Below, piece by piece: positions 34,708-44,020 of a stretch of DNA of 64,000 bases. The notes below the pieces were generated by a model. The model made no database searches and was not told the DNA's origin. It was given only the letters and a program-made list of their open reading frames with translations. The DNA lies in NCBI RefSeq assembly GCF_002162375.1, contig NZ_CP021425.1, forward strand, positions 5,754,501 to 5,818,500, given 5' to 3'. The DNA is from Oleiphilus messinensis. GTDB lineage: Bacteria; Pseudomonadota; Gammaproteobacteria; Pseudomonadales; Oleiphilaceae. Numbering within the stretch: the first letter of the stretch is position 1; each line of letters starts with the position of its first letter. The position numbers were made by a program, and so were the translations under genes.

Positions 34708-34876
34708 GTGAACAACTCTGCACTAGGGTACGATTTTCAAAGAAAGCAACCTAAGCCGCTAACGTTTGTTTTTTGACGCATCATTGGACACGGTTAGTCG
34801 AGCTTTTGGCTCGGCCAGTCTTAGATTGCCTCTACGTCCACTATTTGACTTCGTTCGCCGAACGCCATCGTCAAAC
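34708..34876. other. Non-coding stretch beside the element remnant
   Basis: No gene. It contains an imperfect hairpin, TTTGAC..CGTTCG..CGAACG..GTCAAA (about 34845-34876), that abuts the element remnant at 34877, and may be part of it or of its target. Confidence 0.4.
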
Positions 34877-35076
34877 GGTTTAAACGAGCCTATCCCTACA
34901 GCGCAGGGTGCCCGGAAAGCAGGGTAGCGCTTTCCTGAAACACCCAGCAGAAAAGCGGCAGCGCCAATCGATAGAAGTTCAGCCATAATCACCACCTCCA
35001 TCCATGAGAAAACAATACTGTAACAATCACTGTATATAAGTAGATTTAGTCAAGTATTTCGTTAACTGCTAAAGCC
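34877..35076 (-). mobile_element. 200-bp internally deleted derivative of the TnpB element
   Basis: On the minus strand it starts with GGCTTTAGCAGTTAACG, the left end of the 1946-bp element with two changes, keeps the ribosome site and the first 16 or so codons of the tnpA remnant (MAELLSIGAAAFLLGV), then jumps to the last part of tnpB (GGAAAGCGCTACCCTGCTTT) and the right-end segment GGGATAGGCTCGTTTAAACC. All tnpB core is missing. The outer ~35 bp of the right end differ from the full copies. It is a MITE-like non-autonomous form, older than the full copies judging by its divergence. Confidence 0.8.
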
Positions 35077-35109
35077 CTCAGAATGCTCGTTCCAGAAGCA
35101 TAAAGCGCT

Positions 35110-36735
35110 TTAACGAACAGAGAAAAACTTGAGTAATTCGCTGACTTTCTCACTTGCGGCATTCATATTCTGGCTGGAGCGATTTGTCGATTCAGCAATC
35201 GTCGTGCAGTCGTCGGTCAATCCCTGCACCTCGTGGACGTTACGACTGATATCCTCCACTACCGCACTTTGCTCTTCCGCCGCAGTGGCTATCTGTTGTG
35301 ACTGATCATTAACCTGGTCGATGTTGGTAATTACGCTTTCGATCATGGCATTGTTTTCTTCGACTTTTTGGCGCGCGACGTCCGCAGTACCTGTGCTACT
35401 GGTCATCCGCTCCACCGCAGACACACTGGCCTGACTGAGCTGGCTCAACAGGGTTTCAATTTCGTTCACCGATTCCTGCGAGCGTTGTGCCAGTCCACGA
35501 ACTTCATCCGCTACCACAGCAAAACCCCGGCCTTGCTCCCCGGCACGGGCCGCTTCAATCGCCGCGTTCAGTGCCAGAAGATTGGTCTGCTCCGAGATAC
35601 CACGGATAACATCCAGTATTTTTTCGATATTTGTGGTTTCCTCCCGCAATCGGGTGATCACTTCACTGGTCTCCCCCAGTGAAGAGACCACTTCCGCTAT
35701 CGCCTGCATGGCCTGCGCTGAAGATTGCAAACCCTCTTGGGCCTGCCGCGCAATATCAGTCGAGGCTGCTGCGGTTGAGTTGGTATTTTCTGCAATTACC
35801 TTCGCGGTTGACGACATTTCCTCAATAGCCGTGACCACCTGCATCAGATTGTCACTGACACGTCCCGCCACGTCATGTAGCCGGTTATTTTCCTGCAGTA
35901 CAGCAGAACTGTTATCATGTACCACATCAGCGGATTCCATTATCTCCCGAACCACTTTTCCAAGGTGATCGGTAATACCCGCGATCGAACGTCTTAAATC
36001 GGCAATTTCATCTGAACCTTCAGGTTCAGCGACCCCACTCAAATCGCCTTTGGAGAGTTTTTCTGCATCCTCACGCACCTGATTGATCCCGCGGATGATC
36101 TGACCTGAAATCCCCCCTCCCAACAAGAGAGCCGCAGTGACGGCTAGAACAAGCGCAACGTAGAAAGTGAGCGTAGCGGTTTGAATATTTGATTGCGTTA
36201 CCTGTTGGCTTTCCAACGCGGCTTCATCCACTTCTTGACTGAAACGCTCAAAAAAAGCCATGAGCTTATCGTAAGAATCAACAAACGCTTTAAATATCGG
36301 ATAGGGGGCAGCATGATCGGCCGATGACTGCATCGCCTTTACGAAGGCTTTATTTTTGCTCTGGTAATCCTGAGTTAACCGTTCCAACTCATCAAATGTG
36401 CCCTTTGGCCCGGCATAGCTTTTTTCCAAATCATTCAGTAGATCCGGTGTAATTCGATGATTTTCATCAAGTTCAGCGATGAATCCCGGCACCTGGTCCT
36501 CAAATTTAAGCAAGTACACAATTTGCAAACCGCGGGAGCTCACCATAATTTCTATTTGAGATGCTTTAACCCGCTCGAATTTCTGTTGTGCCGTAAAATT
36601 TTCCTGATAAAAACGATTAAAGCTATCCGCTATTTCATCACCGGCATTACGAATAACAAACAATGATACGATGAAAATGACAGAGATCGTTGCAATGAGC
36701 AGCGTAAATTTGCCACGCATGGATAGCTTATTCAT
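35110..36735 (-). CDS. Methyl-accepting chemotaxis protein
   Basis: 541 residues from ATG at 36735 (AGGAG upstream). TM1 at about residues 10-28 ([19 protein letters not shown]), a helical periplasmic domain to about 190, TM2 ([18 protein letters not shown]), HAMP, then the cytoplasmic domain with the conserved tip [35 protein letters not shown]. It signals through CheA/CheW. The ligand is unknown. An alternate start at 36909 would overlap the next gene and lacks support. Confidence 0.92.
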   Translation of the reverse strand: MNKLSMRGKFTLLIATISVIFIVSLFVIRNAGDEIADSFNRFYQENFTAQQKFERVKASQIEIMVSSRGLQIVYLLKFEDQVPGFIAELDENHRITPDLLNDLEKSYAGPKGTFDELERLTQDYQSKNKAFVKAMQSSADHAAPYPIFKAFVDSYDKLMAFFERFSQEVDEAALESQQVTQSNIQTATLTFYVALVLAVTAALLLGGGISGQIIRGINQVREDAEKLSKGDLSGVAEPEGSDEIADLRRSIAGITDHLGKVVREIMESADVVHDNSSAVLQENNRLHDVAGRVSDNLMQVVTAIEEMSSTAKVIAENTNSTAAASTDIARQAQEGLQSSAQAMQAIAEVVSSLGETSEVITRLREETTNIEKILDVIRGISEQTNLLALNAAIEAARAGEQGRGFAVVADEVRGLAQRSQESVNEIETLLSQLSQASVSAVERMTSSTGTADVARQKVEENNAMIESVITNIDQVNDQSQQIATAAEEQSAVVEDISRNVHEVQGLTDDCTTIAESTNRSSQNMNAASEKVSELLKFFSVR

Positions 36736-36857
36736 AGAGTACTCCTGAATAGGTATTCGGGTTTGCGTGAACTTAAGTATAGATGCCTCTGTATCATTTT
36801 GTGACATTACGTTCGATTTAAAAAAATCTAAAAAGACTACCTGCCAAATAAAAATAT

Positions 36858-37124
36858 TCATTCCAAATACAGCTTCGCCTGTCGCACCGTGATCATGATT
36901 TGGTCCCATTCATCTTCCCCGATACCGGTATGAACCAATCGTGGACGGATACATTTCGTCACAGCCCCAATATCGGCCTGAGTACGCCCGTGGCGTTGAT
37001 AGACCGTTGCTAACTCATCGGGTTTCACATCCGGGTTATTTCGGATCGATTGAATAACATCGTCTACACAGGCCTTTACGGCAGGATCAGATGCAAACAG
37101 TTTGCGAAAAAACGATAAGGCCAT
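36858..37124 (-). CDS. Small hypothetical protein
   Basis: 88 residues, not recognised, soluble and helical: [20 protein letters not shown], then [21 protein letters not shown] and [26 protein letters not shown] lies in front of the ATG, a strong site. It precedes the chemoreceptor gene on the same strand with a gap of about 120 bp. Confidence 0.7.
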   Translation of the reverse strand: MALSFFRKLFASDPAVKACVDDVIQSIRNNPDVKPDELATVYQRHGRTQADIGAVTKCIRPRLVHTGIGEDEWDQIMITVRQAKLYLE

Positions 37125-37156
37125 GCTACTCTCCTGTAGTGCTACTCTACTGTAGT
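37125..37156. repeat. Tandem duplication, 2 x 16 bp, at a ribosome site
   Basis: GCTACTCTCCTGTAGT (37125-37140) and GCTACTCTACTGTAGT (37141-37156) differ at one base. On the minus strand the first copy contains the AGGAG of the gene ending at 36858; the second copy has the site broken (AGTAG). Confidence 0.75.
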
Positions 37157-37268
37157 GCTCCGCTCGTACTCATGTAGTACTCCTGAAGCAAAAAAATGAT
37201 CAATGATTGTGCCTTGAATTCATGCCCAACGGGCACAATGATACGGGCATATCATCTACCTCAAGGAT

Positions 37269-38093
37269 GTGCAAAATTTGAACCCTGCCCTCTACGTGTT
37301 GATCGTTTGCAGTGCCCTGCTGGCCTACTATTTAATCAGACGGTTTCGCTCTGAGCGATTCGAGCACAAGCCGTTTCCCATGGAGTGGGAACGCATTATC
37401 AATGCAAACGTACCGATCTACAAAAAACTCCCCGTTGCCTTGAAAGTACAACTCCGGCAACTCATTAAACGATTCATGCAAAAAAAACAGTTTCATGGGT
37501 GCGCGGGGTTGGTGATTACTGATGAAATAAGATTGACGATCGCCGCTGAGGCTTGTCTGTTATTACTGAATCGCCCCACAAATGAATACTATTACTTGCA
37601 GCATATCCTGGTCTATCCCGCAGCGTATGTCGCCAAACAAAAAGGCAGCAATGAGCATGGCATCGTCGAGGAACTGCAACGAAGCCTTGCTGGAGAGTCC
37701 TGGACTCAAGGAAAAGTGATACTCTCGTGGGATGATGTCATGAAAGGCTCCCGTAATTTTACGGATGGACACAATGTCGTATTGCACGAATTTGCCCACC
37801 AGCTCGATCAGGAATCCGGTAGTGCCAACGGTGCGCCCTTGCTGGGACCGAACTCAAGCTATCAAAGTTGGGCCCAGACCCTGTCCCACGAGTTCGAAAA
37901 GCTGAGACATGCCAGTGCCGGTGGCCTGCATACTGTGCTGGACTACTACGGCGCAACGAACCCGGCAGAGTTTTTTGCAGTCGCGACAGAAACGTTTTTC
38001 GAAAAACCTGATGCACTTAAACACAGACACCCAGCGTTATTTAACGAACTCAAGAAATTTTATGCTGTGGATCCAAGTGAGTGGCATCGCTAG
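37269..38093 (+). CDS. mtfA: MtfA-like zinc peptidase (M90 family)
   Basis: 274 residues from GTG at 37269. An N-terminal membrane segment (ALYVLIVCSALLAYYLI) precedes the MtfA domain: HEFAHQLDQESG is the HExxH-like zinc site (HEFAH), and PAEFFAVATETFFEKPDALK supplies the third ligand, as in E. coli MtfA. MtfA is a peptidase linked to Mlc control of glucose uptake; here, without pts context, the role may differ. Longer at the N terminus than E. coli MtfA. Confidence 0.87.
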   Translation: MQNLNPALYVLIVCSALLAYYLIRRFRSERFEHKPFPMEWERIINANVPIYKKLPVALKVQLRQLIKRFMQKKQFHGCAGLVITDEIRLTIAAEACLLLLNRPTNEYYYLQHILVYPAAYVAKQKGSNEHGIVEELQRSLAGESWTQGKVILSWDDVMKGSRNFTDGHNVVLHEFAHQLDQESGSANGAPLLGPNSSYQSWAQTLSHEFEKLRHASAGGLHTVLDYYGATNPAEFFAVATETFFEKPDALKHRHPALFNELKKFYAVDPSEWHR

Positions 38094-38572
38094 AGGACAT
38101 CAAGGACCTCCCACTCAATGGGGCCCGCTCCCAATGTGATTTGAAACTCATCTCCACACTCCAGTCCCAGTAGTTTCTGCCCCACCGGAGACGTCGCGGT
38201 TAATACCTGACATAGCTCTCCTTCTGCATCCACTTTAATTCCACCCCCTGCAGAACCAAGGAAGTAGAGCCGGGTTTCATCCGTATCCAGAGCCCCCACA
38301 CGAATCATTGCACCAATAGCAATCGGTCGATCCGTAAAATCAGGGAATCGTGTATTTTCATAAGCCCCCAATGCCGACTTCAATTCAGCCACGCGCCGGG
38401 ACAAACCATCAGCCAGATAACTGGCTTCCAGCGCAAAGGTATCGTATTTATTTTCAGGTACACTTTCTTCATGGGTTGCGGTATTGCGCGCTTCATTTGC
38501 CGCATCCGTAACAGTTTGCAATTCATTGCGCAGGTGCACAGCAATTTGGAGGATAATTGATTCTTTATTCAT
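38090..38572 (-). CDS. GreA/GreB-type transcription factor domain protein
   Basis: 160 residues. C-terminal GreA/B FKBP-like domain is shown by IGAMIRVG, ATSPVGQKLLGLECGDEF and a terminal beta strand. The N-terminal half is helical (ASYLADGLSRRVAELKSALG) as in Gre coiled coils. It probably binds the RNA polymerase secondary channel. Smaller acidic-tip differences mean cleavage activity is uncertain. Convergent with mtfA, overlapping by four bases. Confidence 0.8.
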   Translation of the reverse strand: MNKESIILQIAVHLRNELQTVTDAANEARNTATHEESVPENKYDTFALEASYLADGLSRRVAELKSALGAYENTRFPDFTDRPIAIGAMIRVGALDTDETRLYFLGSAGGGIKVDAEGELCQVLTATSPVGQKLLGLECGDEFQITLGAGPIEWEVLDVL

Positions 38573-38600
38573 GGTTCCTGTTATTCATAACGCTTGTGAT

Positions 38601-39386
38601 TCAGGGTAACCTGGAAACCGGTTCAGTTCGGATAAATTCATCAGTATAGCGGGCGATGATGCGGTCAATCACGCCTTCTTCACGTATTTTCCGTAGCGCA
38701 ACATTCACCGTACCCAATAATTCAGGACGGGATTGATGTATCCGGACTCGCAGGTCAGAGCGATTAATGATTGGCCCTATTTCAATCAAGGGCCGGACGT
38801 CGCGCACAACCTCATGGGTTCGCACCATGTAGTTAAACTCATTAACATCAATTATGCCCGCATGGGCACGCTGAAATGCGATTTTCTGGATCTGCGAGAC
38901 ATTGTCTTTACTGTCACTCCGGGTGAAATACTCTGCTCCGACATAGCCGTACCCCAGAATGGTCGCAATTTTCTTATCCTTGAGGTCGTGAAGCGTCTGA
39001 TAGGGGAAACGTTTACCTTTCGGAAAGATAAGAATCTCATTCACGGTGAGTACCGTATCGGACCACAGCGTAACAGCCTGATTGGCGGGACTCGGCCGCC
39101 AATCAGGATTCAGGCAACAGTCGAGCTGAATAAGTCCTGCTTGAAACTCCAGATCAGCACGCTTTACCGGTAAGAACGGTTTGACCGGAATGAACTCGGC
39201 CTCGATACGTGCATCAAGCTCCAGAATAACATCATGCAATATCCCGCTGGCGACACCATTCTGGATGATCCAGTACGGCTCCCAGGAAATTTCAGTGATC
39301 GAATAGCGAACATGGTCATCAGCTTGCACGCTCGTTGCAAGCGCCAAAAACAGCCATGCAAAACTAAAGTACGACTTGACTTTCAC
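38601..39386 (-). CDS. Family-3 solute-binding-like periplasmic protein
   Basis: 261 residues from GTG at 39386 with GAGAA upstream. Signal peptide FAWLFLALATSVQA. The body has the bilobed SBP_bac_3 pattern: SWEPYWIIQNGVASGILHDV, DLKDKKIATILGYGYVGAEYF, and IREEGVIDRIIARYTDEF at the end. No permease or ATPase genes are near, so it may be an orphan or a sensor partner. Confidence 0.8.
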   Translation of the reverse strand: MKVKSYFSFAWLFLALATSVQADDHVRYSITEISWEPYWIIQNGVASGILHDVILELDARIEAEFIPVKPFLPVKRADLEFQAGLIQLDCCLNPDWRPSPANQAVTLWSDTVLTVNEILIFPKGKRFPYQTLHDLKDKKIATILGYGYVGAEYFTRSDSKDNVSQIQKIAFQRAHAGIIDVNEFNYMVRTHEVVRDVRPLIEIGPIINRSDLRVRIHQSRPELLGTVNVALRKIREEGVIDRIIARYTDEFIRTEPVSRLP

Positions 39387-39796
39387 TTCTCAAAGCGCCC
39401 CATGATGATTGGATCTATCGTATATCAGAATAGTTCAGGATCGACCTTTAGACGATCCAACGGCAGGCGACAAAAATTGTCAGAAGTTGCCACAAAAACA
39501 CTGACAACCAACATTTTTGCAAAATTTCCCGCCAGATTTCGCCCAATTCTACCGATCATACCTCAGGCTCGATTGGCAACGATTTACCAACAAGAAACCA
39601 GAAATACAGTACTAATCAACAATCTGACATTATCGTTCGATAGCCCAGGGTCGACTAACGATACTATGAGGAAGGATTATTAAAATATGAACACAATTGG
39701 CAATGATATTGCTCAAAGAATTCTGTAAACCAAAACTTGCCAAGATCAGTGCACGCACAATGGAGCAAAAGCACTGCAAAGTGAAAAGGTGTTTCC
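39387..39796. other. Intergenic region, no clear gene
   Basis: 410 bp between divergent genes. It contains one 13-codon frame (ATG at 39687, MNTIGNDIAQRIL) preceded by AGGAAGGA at a long spacing, possibly a leader peptide for the small gene at 39797, and otherwise AT-rich DNA with no recognisable promoter dyad. Confidence 0.5.
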
Positions 39797-39982
39797 ATGA
39801 ATCAAATTTTCAACAAAGTACAAGGCTCACTCGCCAAAAGCCACACGCAAAAAGTAAACCCGAAATCAGCCAGCTCACGCACTGCAGCAAGCTGGGAAAT
39901 GGATGCTTATGATGCACTACGGGTACCCATACTCGTGGAAGAGTCCAGCCAATCCGGCGGTGGCAGCGCTTCACGCAATTAA
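39797..39982 (+). CDS. Small hypothetical protein, 61 residues
   Basis: AAGGTG five bases before ATG makes translation likely. The product is polar, rich in Ser, Lys and Gln (MNQIFNKVQGSLAKSHTQKV.., SASSRTAASWEMDAYDALRV, SSQSGGGSASRN), with no signal peptide, membrane segment or cysteine. A conserved-looking core WEMDAYDALRVPILVEE lies between low-complexity flanks, a layout seen in some peptide precursors, but no modification enzyme is nearby. It converges with the beta-propeller lipoprotein 24 bp away. Unknown function. Confidence 0.55.
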   Translation: MNQIFNKVQGSLAKSHTQKVNPKSASSRTAASWEMDAYDALRVPILVEESSQSGGGSASRN

Positions 39983-40005
39983 GCCACCATCGGCAAGGTT
40001 ACAAC

Positions 40006-41274
40006 CTATTGAGATAATGCCAAGCGTAATTTGCCTGTGCGAACCCGTTGCGGGTGATCTCCCACCGGAACACTGGCAATCTCTCTGGCTTCGGCAAAGG
40101 AAATCACAGAGACACGGTCTTGCTGGCTGACGGATACGTAACAGTATTTTCCATCTGCACTTTCTGTCGACCAATAAGGCTTCGACCCCAATGGATCATC
40201 CGAAAGCGTAACGATCTTGTAATCCAGCGACTCCCGATCAACGATCGCGGCATAACCCGACATGGTTCCAGCAGCACACAACATCGTTCCTTCATGGTTA
40301 ATCGCCAGACCATGATGGGCCGAATTTAACTGGTAATCACCAAACCCCAGTCGTTGTATCTCATCCGGTATCGGCAAATCGACTCTACGCGTCACTTTGT
40401 CCAGTTCGAGGTCATATTCAAAAAAGCCATGGAAAAAGGAAACCTGCATGTAGGCGAACTTTTCGTCCGGTGAAATGGCCATCGGTCGAACCGCATGGTC
40501 AATCCATTCAATTCCGGCTTCCTCAAGCTTCTCCTGCATATTAATGCGCTTGAGCACTTCATAGGTTTGGGCATCAACCACCTGAACCCAGCGATCACCT
40601 TTCAACCAGTCCAGCCAGGGGGATGAAACGAACACTTTTCCGATACTGGCATGGTAAATTCGCTTGCCGTCTTTGGAATAAATATTCTCATGGGGCTGAT
40701 CACCGGACTCGAATCCCCCGACAATCTCACCGGTTGCGGTGTCAATCGCATGAACTTTTCGGGCTGTTGACGCGGAAACCAGAAATATTTTGCCATCCGG
40801 GGAAATAGCCGAGTGATCTGCCCGAACCCCCTCGACCGGAGTACGCCATAAAATTTCACCGCTGTTCACGTCCAACGCGATCACATCAGCAAAACTCGGG
40901 CGGGAGATATAGAGATAGCGGCCATCCTTGGAGGTAAACATATCGTCGACCATCTGGTCATTGCCTTCTCCCACAACACTACGGATAAAAGAAGCCTGAA
41001 TCCGACGGACAATACCGGAATAAATATCATCGAGACGGTCTTCTCGGTCTGGAACGGCGTTCAGGCGCTTGATGACCTGAAACGTTTCCGGATCAAAGAT
41101 ATCAATTGTGCCATCCCAATTATTTCCTACCACCACGACATCTCGCAGCGGTGTTTCCTGTGTTACTTCGACGGGGAACGGATTTTCAACAGGAGGCAAC
41201 TCTGTCGTAGTCCTGCATCCAGAGAATACAGTGGAAACAGCCAGAAGCAGCAATGTGGCGCGGATTTTATTCAT
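40006..41274 (-). CDS. Lipoprotein with YVTN-type beta-propeller
   Basis: 422 residues. Lipoprotein signal [12 protein letters not shown] gives a lipidated cysteine at about 19. The rest is a series of 40-50-residue blades of the YVTN/YncE kind: [80 protein letters not shown]. Such propellers serve as binding or assembly scaffolds or in quinoprotein-associated pathways. GGAGATAAT precedes the ATG. Anchored in the envelope. Confidence 0.87.
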   Translation of the reverse strand: MNKIRATLLLLAVSTVFSGCRTTTELPPVENPFPVEVTQETPLRDVVVVGNNWDGTIDIFDPETFQVIKRLNAVPDREDRLDDIYSGIVRRIQASFIRSVVGEGNDQMVDDMFTSKDGRYLYISRPSFADVIALDVNSGEILWRTPVEGVRADHSAISPDGKIFLVSASTARKVHAIDTATGEIVGGFESGDQPHENIYSKDGKRIYHASIGKVFVSSPWLDWLKGDRWVQVVDAQTYEVLKRINMQEKLEEAGIEWIDHAVRPMAISPDEKFAYMQVSFFHGFFEYDLELDKVTRRVDLPIPDEIQRLGFGDYQLNSAHHGLAINHEGTMLCAAGTMSGYAAIVDRESLDYKIVTLSDDPLGSKPYWSTESADGKYCYVSVSQQDRVSVISFAEAREIASVPVGDHPQRVRTGKLRLALSQ

Positions 41275-41558
41275 ATTATCTCCGATGATTTATGTCATAT
41301 ATCAAACCGGCACTACTATATCAGCGCAGCAACGTGCCTTCTGTAACCTAAGTGACATTTACATGGTGGCAACCTGCTATTAACTATTACGCAAATACTG
41401 CCGTCACAATTAAATGGGCCTCGATTTTAAATATAGATATAAACGATTATAAAAATAGAATAAATAGATTTTAACTTTTACGTAAAAAATTTTATCTTGG
41501 GATCATTAAACAATTCAGCCAGAACAAATAACGATTAAAATGACAGGAGCAAGCTGAC

Positions 41559-42026
41559 ATGACCACGATTGATATTGGTATTAACCAAACCGACCGAACG
41601 AATATCGCCAATGGATTGAAGAAATTGTTGGCGGACACTTACACACTTTACTTGCAAACCCACAATTTTCATTGGAATGTCACCGGCCCACAATTTCGGG
41701 AACTGCACTTGATGTTTGAAGAGCATTACACGGAAATGGCTGTTGCCGTTGATGATATTGCCGAACGTATTCGAACATTGGATGTCGCTGCACCGGGCAC
41801 ATACAAAGCCCTGGCGGAGCTGACGTCAATCCGGGAGGTAGAGGGTGTGCCTGTGGCCAGCGATATGGTTGCGATACTGACGCAAAGTCACGAACAAGTG
41901 GTGAAAACCTGCCGCACCGTACTGGGAATCGCACAATCCGCACAGGATGAATCCTCCGCAGCGCTGATCTCGGACCGGATGCGGGTTCACGAAAAAACGG
42001 CCTGGATGTTACGCGCCATGCGGTGA
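41559..42026 (+). CDS. dps: Dps family DNA-protecting ferritin
   Basis: 155 residues. The di-iron site across the dimer is visible: [13 protein letters not shown] (His and downstream acidic) and [22 protein letters not shown] (the DxxxE pattern). Dps oxidises Fe(II) with peroxide and shields DNA in stress and stationary phase. AGGAGCAAGCTGAC precedes ATG. The upstream AT-rich DNA would fit stress control but no definite site was found. Confidence 0.92.
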   Translation: MTTIDIGINQTDRTNIANGLKKLLADTYTLYLQTHNFHWNVTGPQFRELHLMFEEHYTEMAVAVDDIAERIRTLDVAAPGTYKALAELTSIREVEGVPVASDMVAILTQSHEQVVKTCRTVLGIAQSAQDESSAALISDRMRVHEKTAWMLRAMR

Positions 42027-42098
42027 AACCCTTGCAGTGAGACCCGGACAGATACCGCCTGGAACTCAAAGGGGAAATTTACTCCTGCTGATTCAACT

Positions 42099-42121
42099 GC
42101 TCGCGCTGTAACGGCGCGAGC
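42099..42121 (+). terminator. Hairpin behind dps
   Basis: GCTCGCGC pairs perfectly with GCGCGAGC around a 7-base loop, 72 bp after the dps stop. The following GGTTTC is only weakly T-rich, so termination efficiency is uncertain. Confidence 0.55.
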
Positions 42122-42308
42122 GGTTTCAATCCTTCGGGGAATAATAGGGATCGAGCGCTACTGATTGAGGTTTTAGCACCGAATAAGGCGTAACTTACGC
42201 AACACTATTAAGGATTCAAATTTAGCGATTACCGGGAACTATATATAGCGTATTAAGTCCAATACACCAATCTAACCCCAGACTTTCAAACAGTGGGACA
42301 TTCGTGAC

Positions 42309-43169
42309 ATGGACATTCGTCATTTACTCATCTCGACACTTTCCCTAATCCTTACATTGAATAACTGCATGGTATTCGCGGACAATAAAAAGTCCCCCGC
42401 TACAGTAGAGGCTTTGGTCATCTTCAAGTGTGGCACAGTGAACTCTCCTGACCGCTCACTTTGGTCTCCTGGAGTCGATGTAAATGTTAAGCATCAAATG
42501 GTTGCCAGCTGTTATCTGATTCGACATAAAGATGGAATGATGGTCTGGGATACCGGAATCCCTGAATTTGTAAAATCAAAGCCAGAAGGCGTAACGCTGG
42601 CCCAAGGTAAAATCAAATTGACTTTAGAGCAACCTTTTCCAGAAGCGCTCAAGTCGTTTGGTATAAAACCTGAAGAGATTGATTTCCTGGCCCTTTCACA
42701 TATGCATGCCGACCATGCTGGAAATGCAAACGCGTTTGCAACGGCGACTTGGCTGGTTCAGGAGGCGGAATATGACGCCGCATTTGGCCCACTGGCGAAA
42801 CAGCTAAATTTTAACCCGAAAACCTATGAAAAACTCTCTCACAGCAAAGTCATTAAATTGAATGGGCACCATGATGTTTTCAATGATGGCTCGGTCATTT
42901 TGATTCCTGCACCGGGGCACACACCGGGTCATCAAGTTCTCTTTGTCCGTCTGCCCTCCGGACCGGTCGTTCTATCAGGGGATTTATGGCACTTTCAATC
43001 CAACTGGAAGTTCAGCCGGGTTCCAGGTTTTAACTATGATCCAAAGCAAACTGCGGACAGTATGAAAGCGATTAATGCACTGCTCATCGCAACGGGAGCC
43101 AAACTTTATATACAGCATGATTTTGTTCAAAATTCTCAATTACCACATGCACCAGATATAATTCGTTAA
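42309..43169 (+). CDS. Exported metallo-beta-lactamase-fold lactonase-like enzyme
   Basis: 286 residues with a signal peptide (LLISTLSLILTLNNCMVFA). The zinc signature is complete: SHMHADHAGN (HxHxDH), then APGHTPGHQ, LSGDLWHFQ and a final histidine in IQHDFVQ. MVWDTGIPEF, the long spacing and IPAPGHTPGH are typical of the AttM/AiiA-like quorum-quenching lactonases that open acyl-homoserine-lactone rings. Periplasmic location is unusual for AiiA but known in some marine members. AHL as substrate is inferred, other lactones are possible. Confidence 0.8.
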   Translation: MDIRHLLISTLSLILTLNNCMVFADNKKSPATVEALVIFKCGTVNSPDRSLWSPGVDVNVKHQMVASCYLIRHKDGMMVWDTGIPEFVKSKPEGVTLAQGKIKLTLEQPFPEALKSFGIKPEEIDFLALSHMHADHAGNANAFATATWLVQEAEYDAAFGPLAKQLNFNPKTYEKLSHSKVIKLNGHHDVFNDGSVILIPAPGHTPGHQVLFVRLPSGPVVLSGDLWHFQSNWKFSRVPGFNYDPKQTADSMKAINALLIATGAKLYIQHDFVQNSQLPHAPDIIR

Positions 43170-43175
43170 CAGGAT

Positions 43176-43940
43176 CTAGCGAGGTATGCGCATTTGACAA
43201 TGCCAACATTTAATGGCTTCTGCCACTTCCTGTCCCCATAGGCGATAAATCGGCAAACCGGGGTGAAAACCGTCTTCAGCCATCATTAATGGATCAAGCG
43301 GGAAGTCACCCGGCAGCAGGGTACAGGAGGGATTGTTGTTTACCAGTCTGGTGAGCCCTGCGTTAAACTGCTGAGCCCGACGCCCAAGCCACCAACGCAG
43401 CGGCTGCGGTAAGGCCGGAAAAGCGTGCATGGGCGGAACCGGTGCCAGTACGACATGACGAACGTTAAATGTGGTTTCAAGCGTTTCCAGAAGCGATTGT
43501 ACCTGATCGAGCCAGGCTTGATCTGTAGCCCGACCCGTTACATCATTCACACCGACTGACAATACTGCCACATCAAAACGCTCCAGCATCGGGGACGCCA
43601 GCGTGCTGGACTCAAGGGAGTTTGTCTCAAGTGCGATAGACAGCATGGTTTGCACTTCCTCGGTATTCAATCCGGATCGCGCCAGTAACTGCCAACTCAC
43701 ACAGAAATCCGAACTTAGATTTCTGACCACATGACCACTCAACGCATCGTCCTGGCGTTGAACCCCCACTCCCGCGGCAGCAGAGTCACCCAAAATTAAA
43801 ACCCGCAAGGGAGACCCCGTTCCAGCCTGCCCTGCTCTTGGGCCATCGGGCTCGGCGAGTTTCGGTGTTTTAATGCGTGTGTAGATACCTTGGCCCAATA
43901 AAACCGGACCCAGGACAGCCATCAACAGCGTGTTAATCAT
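43176..43940 (-). CDS. SGNH/GDSL hydrolase
   Basis: 254 residues. Block I LILGDSAAAGVG (nucleophile Ser), block III SVGVNDVTG (GxND), block V DGFHPG (Asp/His) are all present. An N-terminal hydrophobic helix (TLLMAVLGPVLLGQGIY) may anchor or export the protein. Esterase or lipase activity on acyl substrates is likely. Convergent with the lactonase-like gene, six bases apart. Confidence 0.88.
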   Translation of the reverse strand: MINTLLMAVLGPVLLGQGIYTRIKTPKLAEPDGPRAGQAGTGSPLRVLILGDSAAAGVGVQRQDDALSGHVVRNLSSDFCVSWQLLARSGLNTEEVQTMLSIALETNSLESSTLASPMLERFDVAVLSVGVNDVTGRATDQAWLDQVQSLLETLETTFNVRHVVLAPVPPMHAFPALPQPLRWWLGRRAQQFNAGLTRLVNNNPSCTLLPGDFPLDPLMMAEDGFHPGLPIYRLWGQEVAEAIKCWHCQMRIPR

Positions 43941-44020
43941 ACTCAGTTCTACAAACTCACCTAGAATCGCTTGAACCCGGTAAAGGATCCAAGCTGTTTG
44001 CCCATATCAACGCAGTTCGA

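Noticed and set aside
33175-39386. The two periplasmic binding-like proteins as parts of an ABC import system
   Set aside because: No permease or ATPase genes occur near either of them, and they lie 4.5 kb apart on opposite strands.
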